Assembly: GCA_900772845.1 (NCBI GenBank)
Contig: CAAGSD010000004.1
Location: 1-44,347 of the forward strand
Reading direction: 5' to 3'
Length of the DNA stretch: 44,347 nt
From: Lachnospiraceae bacterium
GTDB lineage: Bacteria; Bacillota; Clostridia; Lachnospirales; Lachnospiraceae
The translations under genes and the position numbers were made by a program. Below, in pieces: positions 16,492 through 27,300 of the stretch (positions are counted from its first letter, which is position 1; each line of letters begins with the position of its first letter). The notes under the pieces are model-generated. The model had not been told where the DNA came from and ran no database searches. It was given only the letters and a program-made list of their open reading frames with translations.

Positions 16492-17010
16492 ATGGCAGGA
16501 CGGTATACAAAAATAGCGGTTACATTTCTGGTGGTCACAGTTGGTGTGGCAGCGGCACTGGTAATGTGGAGAAAAGAAAATACCGGACAGGAAACAGACA
16601 GATTCTTTGATACGGATGCAGTGTCTGCGGACGAAAAAAAAAGAAGTGTGGAGTTGGATGAAATCAGAAGGGAACTACAGAAGGAAGCAGATGGAAGCAG
16701 CTTCCGTGTGAAAATCAATTCGTATATTTCGATAGATGAGGAAGGCATGGCAGACTTACTGATTGCTAACAGTGCTGAGAATGGCTACAACATGCAGGTC
16801 ACAATTAAAGGTGCTGACGGGGAAAAATACTATGAAAGTGAAGAATTGGCCCCCGGAGAACAGATACTTACAGATACTCTGGAGAGGAAACTTTCCGGTG
16901 GAGAATATCCTGCAACAGCTTTCTTTCAGGCACTGGATCCCGAGACAGGGGAAGTACAGGGGAAAGTGACGGTGGATATTACCATAGAAAGTGACAATGA
17001 TCATAGATAA
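16492..17010 (+). CDS. Small single-pass membrane protein with extracytoplasmic beta domain (paralogue 1 of 3)
   Basis: This 172-residue protein has a short cytoplasmic N-terminus, one membrane helix at about residues 8-26 and an extracytoplasmic domain. The domain begins with an acidic helix (ELDEIRRELQKEADGSSFRVKINS) and continues as beta strands through ADLLIANSAENGYNMQVTI to GEYPATAFFQALDPETGEVQGKVTVDITI. The products at 20092 and 20653 share this plan: helix, [NK]INxxxxxxxGxADxxIxN, a hydrophobic strand, an aromatic YxxxAxFxAxxPE segment, and a final V-I-strand. I know no named family. The 115-base gap after the MCP gene contains no clear promoter or terminator, so it probably continues the same operon. 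A role as assembly chaperone or subunit adaptor is only a guess. Confidence 0.72.
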   Translation: MAGRYTKIAVTFLVVTVGVAAALVMWRKENTGQETDRFFDTDAVSADEKKRSVELDEIRRELQKEADGSSFRVKINSYISIDEEGMADLLIANSAENGYNMQVTIKGADGEKYYESEELAPGEQILTDTLERKLSGGEYPATAFFQALDPETGEVQGKVTVDITIESDNDHR

Positions 17011-17025
17011 TAAAGGAGACATCAG

Positions 17026-17811
17026 ATGAAAAAGAAAAAAGCACTCATAGCAACTATACTTGCAGGAGCACTAGCGATGGGAAGCACCATTACTGTAATG
17101 GCATACCCGACAACAAATGCAGCTTCCGGTGCACAGCATACGACCTTTGGTGTGGTGGAAGGCACCTACGAAGATTTCGGTGGTCAGGCTAATTTTGAAG
17201 TACCCCTGTATGTGACGGTGGCAGCAATCAGCAATGACAGTGCAGCAGTCTATAACGAGGGTGACTACACAAAAATGATGACTCCTACAGGCTATGATAT
17301 CTATAATGCTTCCAGATCTCAGGCCGTAGCGGTAGACAGTATTGTAGTAAGGCTTTATGATACTGCAACCTGGAGTATTGTGGATACCACACCCACAACG
17401 GACAAACAGATGCAGTTCAGTATTGGAGACTTGGAACTGAAGCCAATGAGCACGGCCGGGGTCAAACAGGTGAGTTACAGAGTTGGAGCTACAGAGAATG
17501 CGGCAGCGAATCAGTATCGGTTGGAGGACGGAACCTTTGCGACCGAGGCAGGCGGATACAAAGACATTCCCAGACTCTCTTATCTGAGTACACTGTTAGA
17601 GACACAGGAAGATGGCATTCCGTTGAAAGGGACCGTGCAGTCTGCAGTCCGGAACCATACAGGAAGTACTGCGGCGCAGTTTCAGGTCATTTATAATCTG
17701 GTGCCTACTGATGGAGCTGGGAATGCCAGACAGGCAGCAGCCTATGTTGGAGATGACTGGAAAGCAGCAGGATATGACAAATTGGAAAATGCGGTTCCTT
17801 CAGCAGACTGA
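17026..17811 (+). CDS. Secreted pilin-like beta-sandwich protein A
   Basis: This 261-residue protein has a typical Sec signal peptide (MKKKKALIATILAGALAMGS, likely cleavage after VMA, about residue 26), a well-spaced AAAGGAG site, and no C-terminal anchor or LPXTG motif. The mature part carries the pattern NFEVPLYVTV, MMTPTGYDIYNAS, QFSIGDLELK and FQVIYNLV. The same order of elements occurs in the next gene and at the C-terminus of the 3114-residue protein at 21338. The module looks like an all-beta subunit domain and is my basis for calling it pilin-like. It could equally be a matrix or coat subunit. It begins 15 bases after the preceding gene. Cleavage by the cluster's own signal peptidase (31426) is plausible. 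Confidence 0.7.
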   Translation: MKKKKALIATILAGALAMGSTITVMAYPTTNAASGAQHTTFGVVEGTYEDFGGQANFEVPLYVTVAAISNDSAAVYNEGDYTKMMTPTGYDIYNASRSQAVAVDSIVVRLYDTATWSIVDTTPTTDKQMQFSIGDLELKPMSTAGVKQVSYRVGATENAAANQYRLEDGTFATEAGGYKDIPRLSYLSTLLETQEDGIPLKGTVQSAVRNHTGSTAAQFQVIYNLVPTDGAGNARQAAAYVGDDWKAAGYDKLENAVPSAD

Positions 17812-17833
17812 TGATATAACGTTCTTCGAATAA

Positions 17834-17863
17834 TACCTCTCCTCTGGTTTTAGGGGAGAGGTA
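17834..17863 (+). promoter_or_regulatory. Intercistronic stem-loop between the two pilin-like genes
   Basis: ACCTCTCCTC (17835-17844) pairs with GGGGAGAGGT (17853-17862), one T-G pair, loop TGGTTTTA. No T tract follows, so full termination is unlikely. It may stabilise the upstream mRNA or set the ratio of the two secreted proteins. Confidence 0.6.
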
Positions 17864-17901
17864 AAGTGGTAATTAAGAAAATGTGCAAATGGAGGCGTGA
17901 T

Positions 17902-18762
17902 GTGGACGGAACGAAGAACCGTGGAAAACAAAAGCTGATACAGAAAGCAGTGTCCGGATTTGTGATTGCTGCATGTCTGGCAGGGGGATTGCAGATAAAG
18001 CAACAAATCTATGCGGCGGATATTACGAACCCGGCAGCTAAGACTGAAGTGACAGTAGGAGTCACAGAGAGAGTCAATGATGTAAGCATTGAGGTTCCAC
18101 TCTATGTTACCGTAGGTCTTACCAGGGATGAGGATGGAACAGAACGATTAAATCACGTAGTGAATCCCGAAGGATATTATATAGAAAACAGGAGTTGGAA
18201 AAATAGAGACCTGATTATCAGTGACATTGAAGTGGTTCCTTTTACTACAGTAGATGTCAATCATCCCAATCACTGGGTGTTGTCCGACTGGCAGATTGTC
18301 AAAGAAGTTGATGATACCCTTGCAACAGCAGATCCGGGAATCCGGCAGATATCACTGAATATCGGCGGTGTGCAGATTCCTACTTTGGATCGGGGGACAG
18401 AAAATGCTCCGGCAGCAAAAAAATCCATCTGGAACGATGCAGTCACCGGACAGAAATCACAATTTTATGATCCGGCTGCGACAGGGGTTGATTGTTATCA
18501 GATCATCGGACAGGATAATGCAACAGATCATAACATAGCTGGTCCAGGAACTACTGCGTATACGATAGAAGCCAATGTTCCCAGAAATTATCTTCCTGAT
18601 GACAGCACAGCAATTGGGAATAATCCAAATACTGCGGGAATCATGAGAATCCAGTATACGTTTTCAGTAGTCATGGATGATGGAAAGGGAAACAAGAAAA
18701 TCGTGAAGGTTGGAGATCTTGCATCAGAAGAGGATTATACAGGACCAACACCGAATCCCTGA
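17902..18762 (+). CDS. Secreted pilin-like beta-sandwich protein B
   Basis: This is a 286-residue exported protein. The frame is open from GTG 17866, but GTG 17902 lies 6 bases after GGAGG (17891-17895) and gives a compact signal peptide (basic start, QKAVSGFVIAACLAGGLQI, probable cleavage at YAA), so I prefer it. The mature chain has the shared module: VSIEVPLYVTVGL, VVNPEGYYIENRS, ISLNIGGVQIPTL and MRIQYTFSVVMDD. The first three elements recur in protein A, and the overall order recurs at the end of the giant protein. No anchor, cysteine pair or sortase signal is visible. The adjacent intercistronic hairpin suggests differential dosage from protein A. Confidence 0.68.
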   Translation: MDGTKNRGKQKLIQKAVSGFVIAACLAGGLQIKQQIYAADITNPAAKTEVTVGVTERVNDVSIEVPLYVTVGLTRDEDGTERLNHVVNPEGYYIENRSWKNRDLIISDIEVVPFTTVDVNHPNHWVLSDWQIVKEVDDTLATADPGIRQISLNIGGVQIPTLDRGTENAPAAKKSIWNDAVTGQKSQFYDPAATGVDCYQIIGQDNATDHNIAGPGTTAYTIEANVPRNYLPDDSTAIGNNPNTAGIMRIQYTFSVVMDDGKGNKKIVKVGDLASEEDYTGPTPNP

Positions 18763-18811
18763 TAAGCATGAATAATATCCTCCGGTGGGGGGAGAGGGAA
18801 GGAACACAAAA

Positions 18812-19804
18812 GTGAAAAACAAGAGAGTGGTAAGACAGTCCATAATCGGTATTGTGACAGCATTATTATTGGTGAGTCTGTTCCCACATCCGGCCGTGCA
18901 TGCAGCAGAGAATCCTGAAGCGGTGGTTCAGCCAGGAGAGGAATGGCCGGAATATAGCGTTATTGATGGAAAAAAAGGGAACACTGAATTTTCCGTGGAG
19001 GAAGGACAACTGAATGAAGATCCCAATTGGGGGATACATGTTGCGGTACAGCTGATCGAAAAACAGACAGGACACCCTGTTTCGGGAATCTATGTGACAC
19101 TGGCAGACCTGCTGGAGGACGGAAGCTACGGACCATTGATCGATGGGCAGGGAGAGAGTCTGCTTTCTGATGAAAATGGAAAGGTATTTTTTTACATCCA
19201 GAAGAAGCCGGAAGGTTATATGGTGTTTGTACTTGGTGATAGAGGCTACAGGGGAGGATCGTTTGGACCCCATGAGTTCACAGCGGATGGAGAGATTTAT
19301 GTAATAGAATTAGATGCTGACACCGATAACGGAGACAGAGATGATGGAAATGGAAACGGAAATGGAAATGGAAACGGAAACGGAAACGGAAATGGAAATG
19401 GAAATGGAAACGGCAACGGAAATGGAAACGGCAGCGGAAATGGAAACGGCAACGGAAACGGAAATGGAAACGGCAGCGGAAATGGAAACGGCAACGGAAA
19501 TGGAAACGGCAACGGAAATGGAAACGGCAACGGAAATGTAAACAGCAACGGAAATGGAAGCGGTATTGGCAATGGTACCGACAGCGGCAACGGACAGGAT
19601 CAGGATTCCGGAAAAACTGGTGATACTGATCCATCAATCTGGGATTTATTGGGACTTACAGGGCTCATCGAATCTGCAGAGGGAGTTTTATTAGGGTTGT
19701 TGTGGTTCTTCATGATGTTGCTGTTGTTGATTTATACGGTACTGAGAGTACTGAGGATCAGGAAGCATCTGAAGGCAATGGAAGACGGGGATAGAGAGGC
19801 ATAA
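18812..19804 (+). CDS. Membrane-anchored surface protein with Ig-like domain and Gly-Asn repeat stalk
   Basis: This is a 330-residue protein from GTG 18812, 8 bases after GGGAAGGA (the frame itself is open from 18785). It has a signal peptide (about residues 1-32, ending PAVHA). A Cna-B/SpaA-like beta domain follows (IHVAVQLIEKQTGHPVSGIYVTLAD to EIYVIELDAD, about residues 70-170). Next is a ~75-residue stalk of almost pure Gly-Asn with a few Ser. The C-terminal membrane helix (GVLLGLLWFFMMLLLLIYTVL) ends in a basic cytoplasmic tail. The flexible stalk is long enough to cross a cell wall. The arrangement suggests a membrane-bound base or tether for the secreted proteins encoded on either side. 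No LPXTG is present. Confidence 0.75.
   Translation: MKNKRVVRQSIIGIVTALLLVSLFPHPAVHAAENPEAVVQPGEEWPEYSVIDGKKGNTEFSVEEGQLNEDPNWGIHVAVQLIEKQTGHPVSGIYVTLADLLEDGSYGPLIDGQGESLLSDENGKVFFYIQKKPEGYMVFVLGDRGYRGGSFGPHEFTADGEIYVIELDADTDNGDRDDGNGNGNGNGNGNGNGNGNGNGNGNGNGNGSGNGNGNGNGNGNGSGNGNGNGNGNGNGNGNGNGNVNSNGNGSGIGNGTDSGNGQDQDSGKTGDTDPSIWDLLGLTGLIESAEGVLLGLLWFFMMLLLLIYTVLRVLRIRKHLKAMEDGDREA
19345..19560 (+). repeat. Hexanucleotide tandem repeat (Gly-Asn codons)
   Basis: About 36 consecutive 6-base units of the type GGAAAY/GGCAAC/GGCAGC, encoding (Gly-Asn/Ser)n. Because the unit is two codons, slippage would change stalk length but not reading frame. Synonymous third-base patterns (a recurring GGAAATGGAAACGGCAAC unit) suggest recent higher-order expansion. 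Confidence 0.92.
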
Positions 19805-19805
19805 G

Positions 19806-20087
19806 ATGAAAAGAGACGAATATCTGGAGAAGGTTGAAAAAGAGCAGAAGAAAGCAGTGGTAATCGAAATCCTGCTGGTGGCGGCCTATATTATTCTGGT
19901 ATTTTTCACCGGAATTCTGCATATTGGAGAACGGATCGGGATTCCTATGTACTTGATCTATACCCTGGAGATTGTCAGCTGTTGTAGTCTTCTGGCATAT
20001 CATGAAAGTAAGCTGCGGAAAAGGTACCGTAAGCTGCAGGAGGATGCGTTGCAAAAGCAGGAGAAGGGGAATAAGAAAGGAAGCTGA
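19806..20087 (+). CDS. Small two-helix membrane protein
   Basis: This 93-residue protein starts 2 bases after the upstream stop, indicating translational coupling. A charged N-terminal helix (KRDEYLEKVEKEQKKAV) is followed by two membrane helices at about residues 18-38 and 46-64, then a Lys/Arg/Gln-rich cytoplasmic tail. Both ends are predicted cytoplasmic. I recognise no family. Its tight placement between the stalk protein and the second small membrane paralogue suggests a subunit of a membrane assembly platform, which is inference only. Confidence 0.65.
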   Translation: MKRDEYLEKVEKEQKKAVVIEILLVAAYIILVFFTGILHIGERIGIPMYLIYTLEIVSCCSLLAYHESKLRKRYRKLQEDALQKQEKGNKKGS

Positions 20088-20091
20088 TTCC

Positions 20092-20640
20092 ATGGATCAT
20101 GATAAAGAGAGGAAAAAAAAGACACTTGGAAGAGTGATCATGGTTGTGTTGGTTCCAGTGCTGTTTTTCGGAGGAACATACTGTGGCTACAGAATTTTTC
20201 ATCACAGATCTGCTTATGAAATGGATATGAATGCGTTGGAAGGATTTCTGCCCGGCAGAAGCGAAGAAGAGATACAGGAGGAACTGAATCGTATCATTGA
20301 CGAAAGCCGCTTTGCTGCAGCAATCAATACACAGATTACCTACGAAGAGGGTAAGGCGGATGTGAGGATTGAAAATGTTCCGGCCAATAACTATTGGATG
20401 CAGGTGGATATCTGGTTGTACCCGTCTGCTGATAGTACGGATAATGCAGAGTTGTTCTACCAGTCGGGTATCATCCGGCAGAACCAGTATATCGAAAAGG
20501 CAGAAGCAGATACCGGGCAGCCGGCAGGATATTACAATGGCCTTGCTGTGTTTCACGCATTGACACCTGATGAGAATCTGGATAATGTCGAAGAAGTCGG
20601 ACAGACTGCCATGAACATTGTGATCCTGGTAAAAGAATAA
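20092..20640 (+). CDS. Small single-pass membrane protein (paralogue 2 of 3)
   Basis: ATG 20092, preceded by AAAGGAAG, gives 182 residues. The longer frame back to 19972 overlaps the previous gene and lacks such a site. A basic N-terminus (KERKKKTLGR) and one membrane helix (VIMVVLVPVLFFGGTYCGY) lead to an extracytoplasmic domain. It opens with LPGRSEEEIQEELNRIIDESR and continues with INTQITYEEGKADVRIENVPANNYWMQVDI and a strand-rich end (MNIVILVKE). The element order matches the products of 16492 and 20653. Closest is 20653 (LPGxSExEIQxxLNRxxxESR, RIEN[VI]PxNxY), so these two probably arose by tandem duplication. Confidence 0.72.
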   Translation: MDHDKERKKKTLGRVIMVVLVPVLFFGGTYCGYRIFHHRSAYEMDMNALEGFLPGRSEEEIQEELNRIIDESRFAAAINTQITYEEGKADVRIENVPANNYWMQVDIWLYPSADSTDNAELFYQSGIIRQNQYIEKAEADTGQPAGYYNGLAVFHALTPDENLDNVEEVGQTAMNIVILVKE

Positions 20641-20652
20641 AGGAGAATGGGC

Positions 20653-21300
20653 ATGGGCGATATAGAGAGGGTATACAGCAGAGAACAAGAAGAACAGCTG
20701 GCCAGGAAGCTTGAGGAGAAAGAACGGGAACTGGACAGGAGAGAGAAAAGACTGCAGCGGAAAACAATCCTGCTGCTGTTTCTACTGATACTGCTGTTAG
20801 CCGGTATTGGTGCCTGCTATTATCAGTATAGCCGGGGAGAACTGGAGAGAGAGACCGAAGCAGAGTTGGGCATCCTGCCCGGCATGAGTGAACAAGAGAT
20901 GCAGGACAGATTAAACAGAAGGGTAGCGGAGAGCCGCCTGAATGTATCTATTAATACGGAACCGGTATTTGAGGATGGCAAGTCCCCAGGGAATATCCGC
21001 ATTGAAAATATTCCGGGCAATCATTACAGCTTTACAGTCACGCTTACAGTAACGGATGCTTCTGAAAATGAAGGAGCAAAGGACTACATCGGTCAGACCG
21101 TGATGAGCACAGGACTGATTGCACCTAACAGCTATGTATCAGAAAAAAATCTGGATGTTAATCTCCCACGTGGACAGTATGTCTGTACAGCTACGTTCAA
21201 GGCATACAAAATGCCGGAGGAAAACACAAAAGGTGACATTACAGAGGCAGGGGAGACAGGAATACAGATTATTCTGACTGTGCTAAATACATCAGAATAA
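20653..21300 (+). CDS. Small single-pass membrane protein with N-terminal coiled coil (paralogue 3 of 3)
   Basis: ATG 20653 lies 6 bases after AGGAGA. ATG 20647 touches that site and is unlikely. The 215 residues begin with a cytoplasmic coiled coil (SREQEEQLARKLEEKERELD, about 10-38), then one membrane helix (TILLLFLLILLLAGIGACYY) and the extracytoplasmic domain shared with 20092. That domain runs from LPGMSEQEMQDRLNRRVAESR through IRIENIPGNHYSFTVTL to GIQIILTVLN. The added coiled coil could interact with cytoplasmic partners such as the DivIVA-like protein at 30732. Function is unknown. The giant gene follows after 37 bases. Confidence 0.72.
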   Translation: MGDIERVYSREQEEQLARKLEEKERELDRREKRLQRKTILLLFLLILLLAGIGACYYQYSRGELERETEAELGILPGMSEQEMQDRLNRRVAESRLNVSINTEPVFEDGKSPGNIRIENIPGNHYSFTVTLTVTDASENEGAKDYIGQTVMSTGLIAPNSYVSEKNLDVNLPRGQYVCTATFKAYKMPEENTKGDITEAGETGIQIILTVLNTSE

Positions 21301-21337
21301 TCTGTACCGAAGGATGGAGTACTACCGAGGAGAAGCT

Positions 21338-24300
21338 ATGAAGAACACTTTAAAGAGAAAAAAACACAAATTCATTGCTGTAGTCAGCGCACTGGCAGTT
21401 ATCGCTGGGACGATTAGCGGAATCGCAGCAAATGAACTCACAGAAAATACCATAGAAATGGAATATGAAGCTCCTGAACTGCACCTGATACAGGGAGCAG
21501 AGGAATATGACCTGACAGAAGGTATACAATACGATGCGGAAAAGTATACGCTGGAAGTCATAAATACCGGTGGGTTTGATATCGATTTACTCGGCAGTTA
21601 TGAAGTCAGCTATCGGCTTACCATGATCACGCAGACTTCGGTGGGTACTCTGCCTGAGAGTACGGGAGAGCCTGAAGCCACGGAAACACCTGAAGCCATG
21701 GAAACACCTGCAGCCACGGAAATAGCTGCAGCCACGGAAATACCTGCAGCCACGGGAACACCTGCAACTACAGATGAGCTTTCAGAGGAAGCCTTTCATG
21801 TGGGGTCGGTATCCGGGAATGCAGCAGGGGAAGAGATGCCATCCCCTGCTCCGACGGCATCCCCTGCTCCGACGGAATCTCCTGTTCCGGAGGAAGAGGC
21901 TGTGGTGGAATTTACCAGAACAGTCATCGTAGAGAAAGCCCGTGAGGTGACCTTCAGTGCAACAGCATTATATATCAGTGTGACCAACACAGACTGTGAT
22001 CTGACACAGGATGTGACCGCTGTTGACGAAGAAGAGAATCCTGTGACAGAGATTTATGTCGTGGAGCAAGAAGAACTCCAGGCGGCAAAACAAGTCATCA
22101 CAGACGATGTAAGTGGTCAGATGAGGGAGCAGTATTTACCTGGGCAGTATTATATTACACTGGGAGCGAAGCATCCCGAAACGGATGAGGAATTTACAGT
22201 TGTCCGGGAAGTCAATGTAGGAAGTGGCTATTATCTCTATGCACCGGATCTGGAGATTGAGACCGCTGCCACCCAGTATGATCTGCTGGAAGGAGTGGAA
22301 CTTAGAAGTTATGATGACGGCAGTACAGCAGAGAATGCAATCATTACAGTAGATGAGTCTGACATAAATTCCCTGGAACAGATTGCAATGACTGACGAAG
22401 AGGTCATGGAATTTATCGAGGACATGGAAAAGGCAGGCGAGGAGCCTGCGGCGGCCATGGAAGCAATGCTTCTCGCAGAAGAGGGAGAGGATGTAGTCAG
22501 CAATCCTCCCTTAAAGGAAGGCACCTATTCCTATGAGATTCATGCGGTGGATGAGGAAACAGGGGAGACCTATTCTACTGTCCGTATGGTGAGTGCTAGA
22601 ACAATCAGACATAATTATTCCATGTGGTTTGAGGCAGGGGCTTATAAAGACAGATTGATCGAGCACTATAAGGAAGGGGATGTAGATGGTCTGGTACTGG
22701 GGGCCGATATGAGTAAGATTTTCTATAGAATGACAGGAGGAACACTGGAGCCCTCTGTGCCGAATGGGTATTCGAATTATATTATCAGAACTCTTGGAGA
22801 GAGAGCAACAGGATTTCTGTCAAGTAGTAAGTTCCAACAACATCCAATAAGAACAACCTATCAGTATAACAAGTTAGGAACACCAACTGTGGCAGAAGTA
22901 CTTGGATTGACGGTAGATTTTGAAATTATGAAAAGTAAGGATTTGGATCAGAATTACAGTGGTTCTAACTGGTCCTATATGGGAGCTTTGTCAAGAGATT
23001 CCTCAGCATCGCTGTACGGTACGAAAACAAATGGTCAGTATGATGAAATTTTGTATCAACATATAAATAACAAATTCTTTAAAGGAGAACTGTATTATAC
23101 GTTACGAACAACAACAAAGGAACCAAGCTACACTGGTTATTATGCTGAGGCATATTTTTGGGACTGGGCAAATCAAAGTGAACGAAGAGATGTTTCTGCG
23201 GTACATGGTGACTGGAATAATTACGTAAACGGTGGCAGAGATAAAGAGCAGTTCCGATATGGCGGAGAGCCGGATGTTACGGTAACAGCAAATACTGGAA
23301 ACAAGATTACAGATGCAAATCTGGATTTTGAAAATTTCATGACGCATATAGAAAATGTCACCCCGGAGGCTTCTATCAGAATAGATATTAACGGTGAAGA
23401 ACTGAGGGGAAGCAATACAGAGCAGGAGCTGCCTGCCATGCAGATTGCATTGGAGAATGGAAAGCTGGATACCAGGGGAGAGGAAAGGCGTCTGGTTTAT
23501 ACCGCACCTGAGCATACCTGGCTGCGTTTTAAGGGCTTCCAGACAACGGATGACTTATTAGAGAATACTACAGACCACCTTTTAAGCAAGCAGTTAAAGC
23601 TGACGCTGACCGGAGAAAATACGGTGGAATTTCTCGGTGGAGATACGCAGGGGGATGAATTATTCGCACGTGTGGAGAATACCTCTGGTAAGACCTCAGC
23701 AATCACCCTGGGCACGGAAACAGGACATGGGGATATTAATGTTCCGAAGTATTTTCAGGTTAACGGAGCAGATTCAGATTATGACTATACCGTAAATGCA
23801 GCAGAAGGAACCAGAATTGAGGCGTTCAATCTTTCGGCAAAGAAGACTACAGAGAGTGCCAACAGTCCGGCTCACAGCCTGACACTGGGCGGCGGTGGTG
23901 TTCTGCGGTTTAACAATACCTCTGCTATTCCCGGTGCAACAGCCACCTATTCGCAGGCATATGCGGAGAGAGTGGATCTGACCGGTGACATTACCGTGTT
24001 AAAATCAGGAAAATCTCCCGATGGTGGGAATGCCATGGATCTACCGGCGGTCCGGATCGCAAACGGCTTCCTGCATAATGGATACCGGATCGCAGCAGGC
24101 GTGAACAAAGATGGAAATATTGGACCGGGACAGAACGAGCTGTTTGCTAAAGCAGATAACTTTATACTGGATCCTACGGATTTTACAGTAAATATTGATA
24201 CAAAGGACAATGCATGGGTGAACGATGGAACCTGGTTCATGGCCAATCCGGTGGGAGATACTTCAGGTATTGTATTTATGCAGAATGCAGATATTGCAGC

Positions 24301-27300
24301 GAAGCCGGTGCAGGTAAACCACGGCAGCACAACGCAGAGATTTGCTTCCTATAAAGAGGCGTTGGAGTATATTGATGCGGATGTCAGTGGAGACACAAGC
24401 TATACTGTGACCAATCTGCGCTCCATGGACTTCACGGAGCAGGATCTGAAGGCACTGTCTGACATGACAGGAAGCAACAGAAGCATTATCTTCACCGGTG
24501 CCAAGACAGGTGCAGGCGCCATAACCTACGGAGACTGCTACCATGTACGCTTCCGTGGTCCGATAGTCGAGATGCCGGAGGGCTATGAGATTACCTGGAA
24601 CCAGCCGGTGAAATATGATCAGGGAAACAGAGAGGACACCACACAGAAGAAGGTGCCGGATCTGATTTTTATCGGCAATGGTGGAAGACTGAATTTTGAT
24701 ACAATGTTCCAGACTGTGGATCCCATCCGTGAAATAGAGACTGCTCCCGGTACTTTTGCAGCAGCAGAGCGTAAGAACTATGTATATGGTGGAGCAAGAG
24801 GAGGCAACTTCACAGCAGATGCCGAGATCTATATCAAAAGAGGAAAATTTGAAGCCGTCTATGGCGGAAACAGAGAAGGCTCTCACACCGGCGATGTAAG
24901 TATCACTGTGGATAGTACGCAGACTGCAGAGGATCAGATCGTCATACAGAGACTGGATGGCGGAAGTGAAGGAGAGCAGGCGAAGCCTACCGGCAGAACC
25001 GCACAGATCCAGACTATAGCAGCGGTGACGATCCAGAATATTTATAACTATGATAAACTTACCGTACAGAGCGGAACATTGACGATTCCTGAAGCGGCGG
25101 CAGAGAAGGCAGCCAATATCAATGCACAGCTGGCCAGAGGCTATCTGGGACAGACTGTGATCAATGATGATGCAGCGCTGAAGCTCATGAACAACAACGG
25201 TGTCCGCAGACTGGGCAGTCTTACAAGACAGAATACAGCGGATCCAGACAAAGAAGCATCACTGATACTGAAGAAAGCCATTGCTGTGGGAACCAGTACT
25301 GCATCCAGCAGGAATAATCCATATCTGCTGGAGCTGACGGCTGCAGACCCTCTGGGAGTGGATAATTTACAGACAGGTGTGAAGCTTAAGGTATCTTATG
25401 ACAATACAGGGGATGAGTCCTATGGAGATATCATATTTTATCTGAGCGGTGTAGCGGATGCAGAGGCAGACCGGTGGAAATATGTGACAGTGGATCCCCT
25501 TAATAGTGCATTCAATATGGTACTGATCTCGGACAGTACAAGTAAAGTGTTGAAGCTGGCGGAGGCCAGTGTATGGCTGATGACTCCGGACGGGCAGAAG
25601 GTTACGAAGCTGGATGTGGCAGGGGCAGTCGTAGAAATGGCCCAGAAGGAAAACAATACGCCCGGTGGCAGTTATACTATAGCCATTTTTAAGGAGGACT
25701 ATCGGTTCAGCGCACTGGATGCGGAAGCCATGGAGCTTGCCTACGGAAGTAAGACAGGATCTTTCCGTTATCTGGAACAAAACTATACGAACCTGTCTGA
25801 GGCAGGAACGGCAGCAAAGATTACGTGGTGTGGCAATTATGATGCTTCGGGAAGCCAGAAGACGAACTACACAACGGTAAGGCCGGAGATATGCATTCCC
25901 TTCTTTGGGGGAGAGACGCTGCTGGAGAAGATAAGCTTCGACTATAGTGATAATAAGACAGACAAGGGGATGTATGCCAATGGTATTCCTACAACAGTAG
26001 AAGCTACAGTTACCATGAAGGGAGCAGTATTGCCGGATCTCTATGGTGCGGGGAAAAATGCCGTGGCAGGAGGCACAAAGCTGACGGTAAAAGGCGGCAG
26101 ATTTGATACGGTCTATGGCGGCGGTACAACCAATGCAGTAACGGTCGGCGGCAGTAAAGAGATCAATCTTCCGATAACAGTAGAATTGCACAATATCAAA
26201 GACTATACAATCCTGAACATTGGTGATGGAGGGACAGCCAAGGCAACGGTGACCGTTGCAGGAACACTGGACAGCAGACCGGGAAGTACGCTGGCAGACC
26301 GGACAGATAATGTCTATCTGAAACATGCAGAGCTGAAGTTCGCTGGAACAGAAGCGGGTCATATTGGTAATCTGCATTCCGACAATAACAGAAATACTGT
26401 CAAGGTGTATAAAAATGCGGATGGAACTGTGCCTCTGCAGCTGGACGGTAAGGTGACGTTGACAGGGAATCAGGAAATCTCTGTGGATGTCAATGGAGCA
26501 GCGGCGGCGAAGAGAGATGTGATCCTCGTGTTTGCAGACCAGAGACATGCCATAAGAACCCAATACCGGACAGATCTGACGAACATGATGGTCATGAATG
26601 ACAAAAAGAATATTCTGCTGGACGTGGATGGCAAGCTTCTGCTGACAGCTGACAGTATTAACACTGTCATTACCCAGGCAGGAAACAATGGGACCAAGGA
26701 TACCCTGTATTATTATTCCACACTACAGAATAAGACGGAAACAGGCAGGGCGGACTGGACGAATTTTGGAACAGGACACGCAGGCATTGCCAATGGCCAT
26801 AATGATCCCGATGTGACCGTGACTGCGTTCAGAGAGAGCGTAAACAGGGATCTGTTTAAAATGAAAGGGCAGATCGCCAACACCGGTGAGGGAACTTCTA
26901 TTACATATGATATCAATGATTATGAACTCTTTGGATATCATGAAACCAACTGGAGCGATATTGTAGATGACGGCACTCAGGTGGAACTTAAGAATCTCAA
27001 GATCGCAAATCTGAATAACAAAACAGATTTTGGTACAACAAGACTTCCAAGTGGAGGTGTGCTGAGGTTTACCAATGTCTATACAGAGGCAGATTACGGC
27101 GAGGATACATCCATGAGAATCTGCGGCGCCGCCACCCCGAAAGGAAACGAGCGGATGGAAATGTATTTCTCTGATGTGCACCCTTATACAAGCTTTTTTG
27201 AGTGGGTAGATGTTCCGGATCTGTATATTAAATATGGTGTTATTGATAACGAGTCATGGCACAGACTGGGCAGCGGTATTAAAAAGGCATACATTGATAC

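Noticed and set aside
19278..19637. Antisense frames giving Phe/Pro- or Arg/His-rich repeats, and a + strand Glu-Met-Thr repeat frame
   Set aside because: They are translations of the Gly-Asn hexamer repeat in other frames.
25367..26563. 398-codon open frame on the minus strand inside the giant gene
   Set aside because: Its composition (Cys/His/Ile/Arg-rich, no domain sense) is that of a shadow frame opposite a repetitive coding sequence, and no ribosome binding site or promoter was seen.
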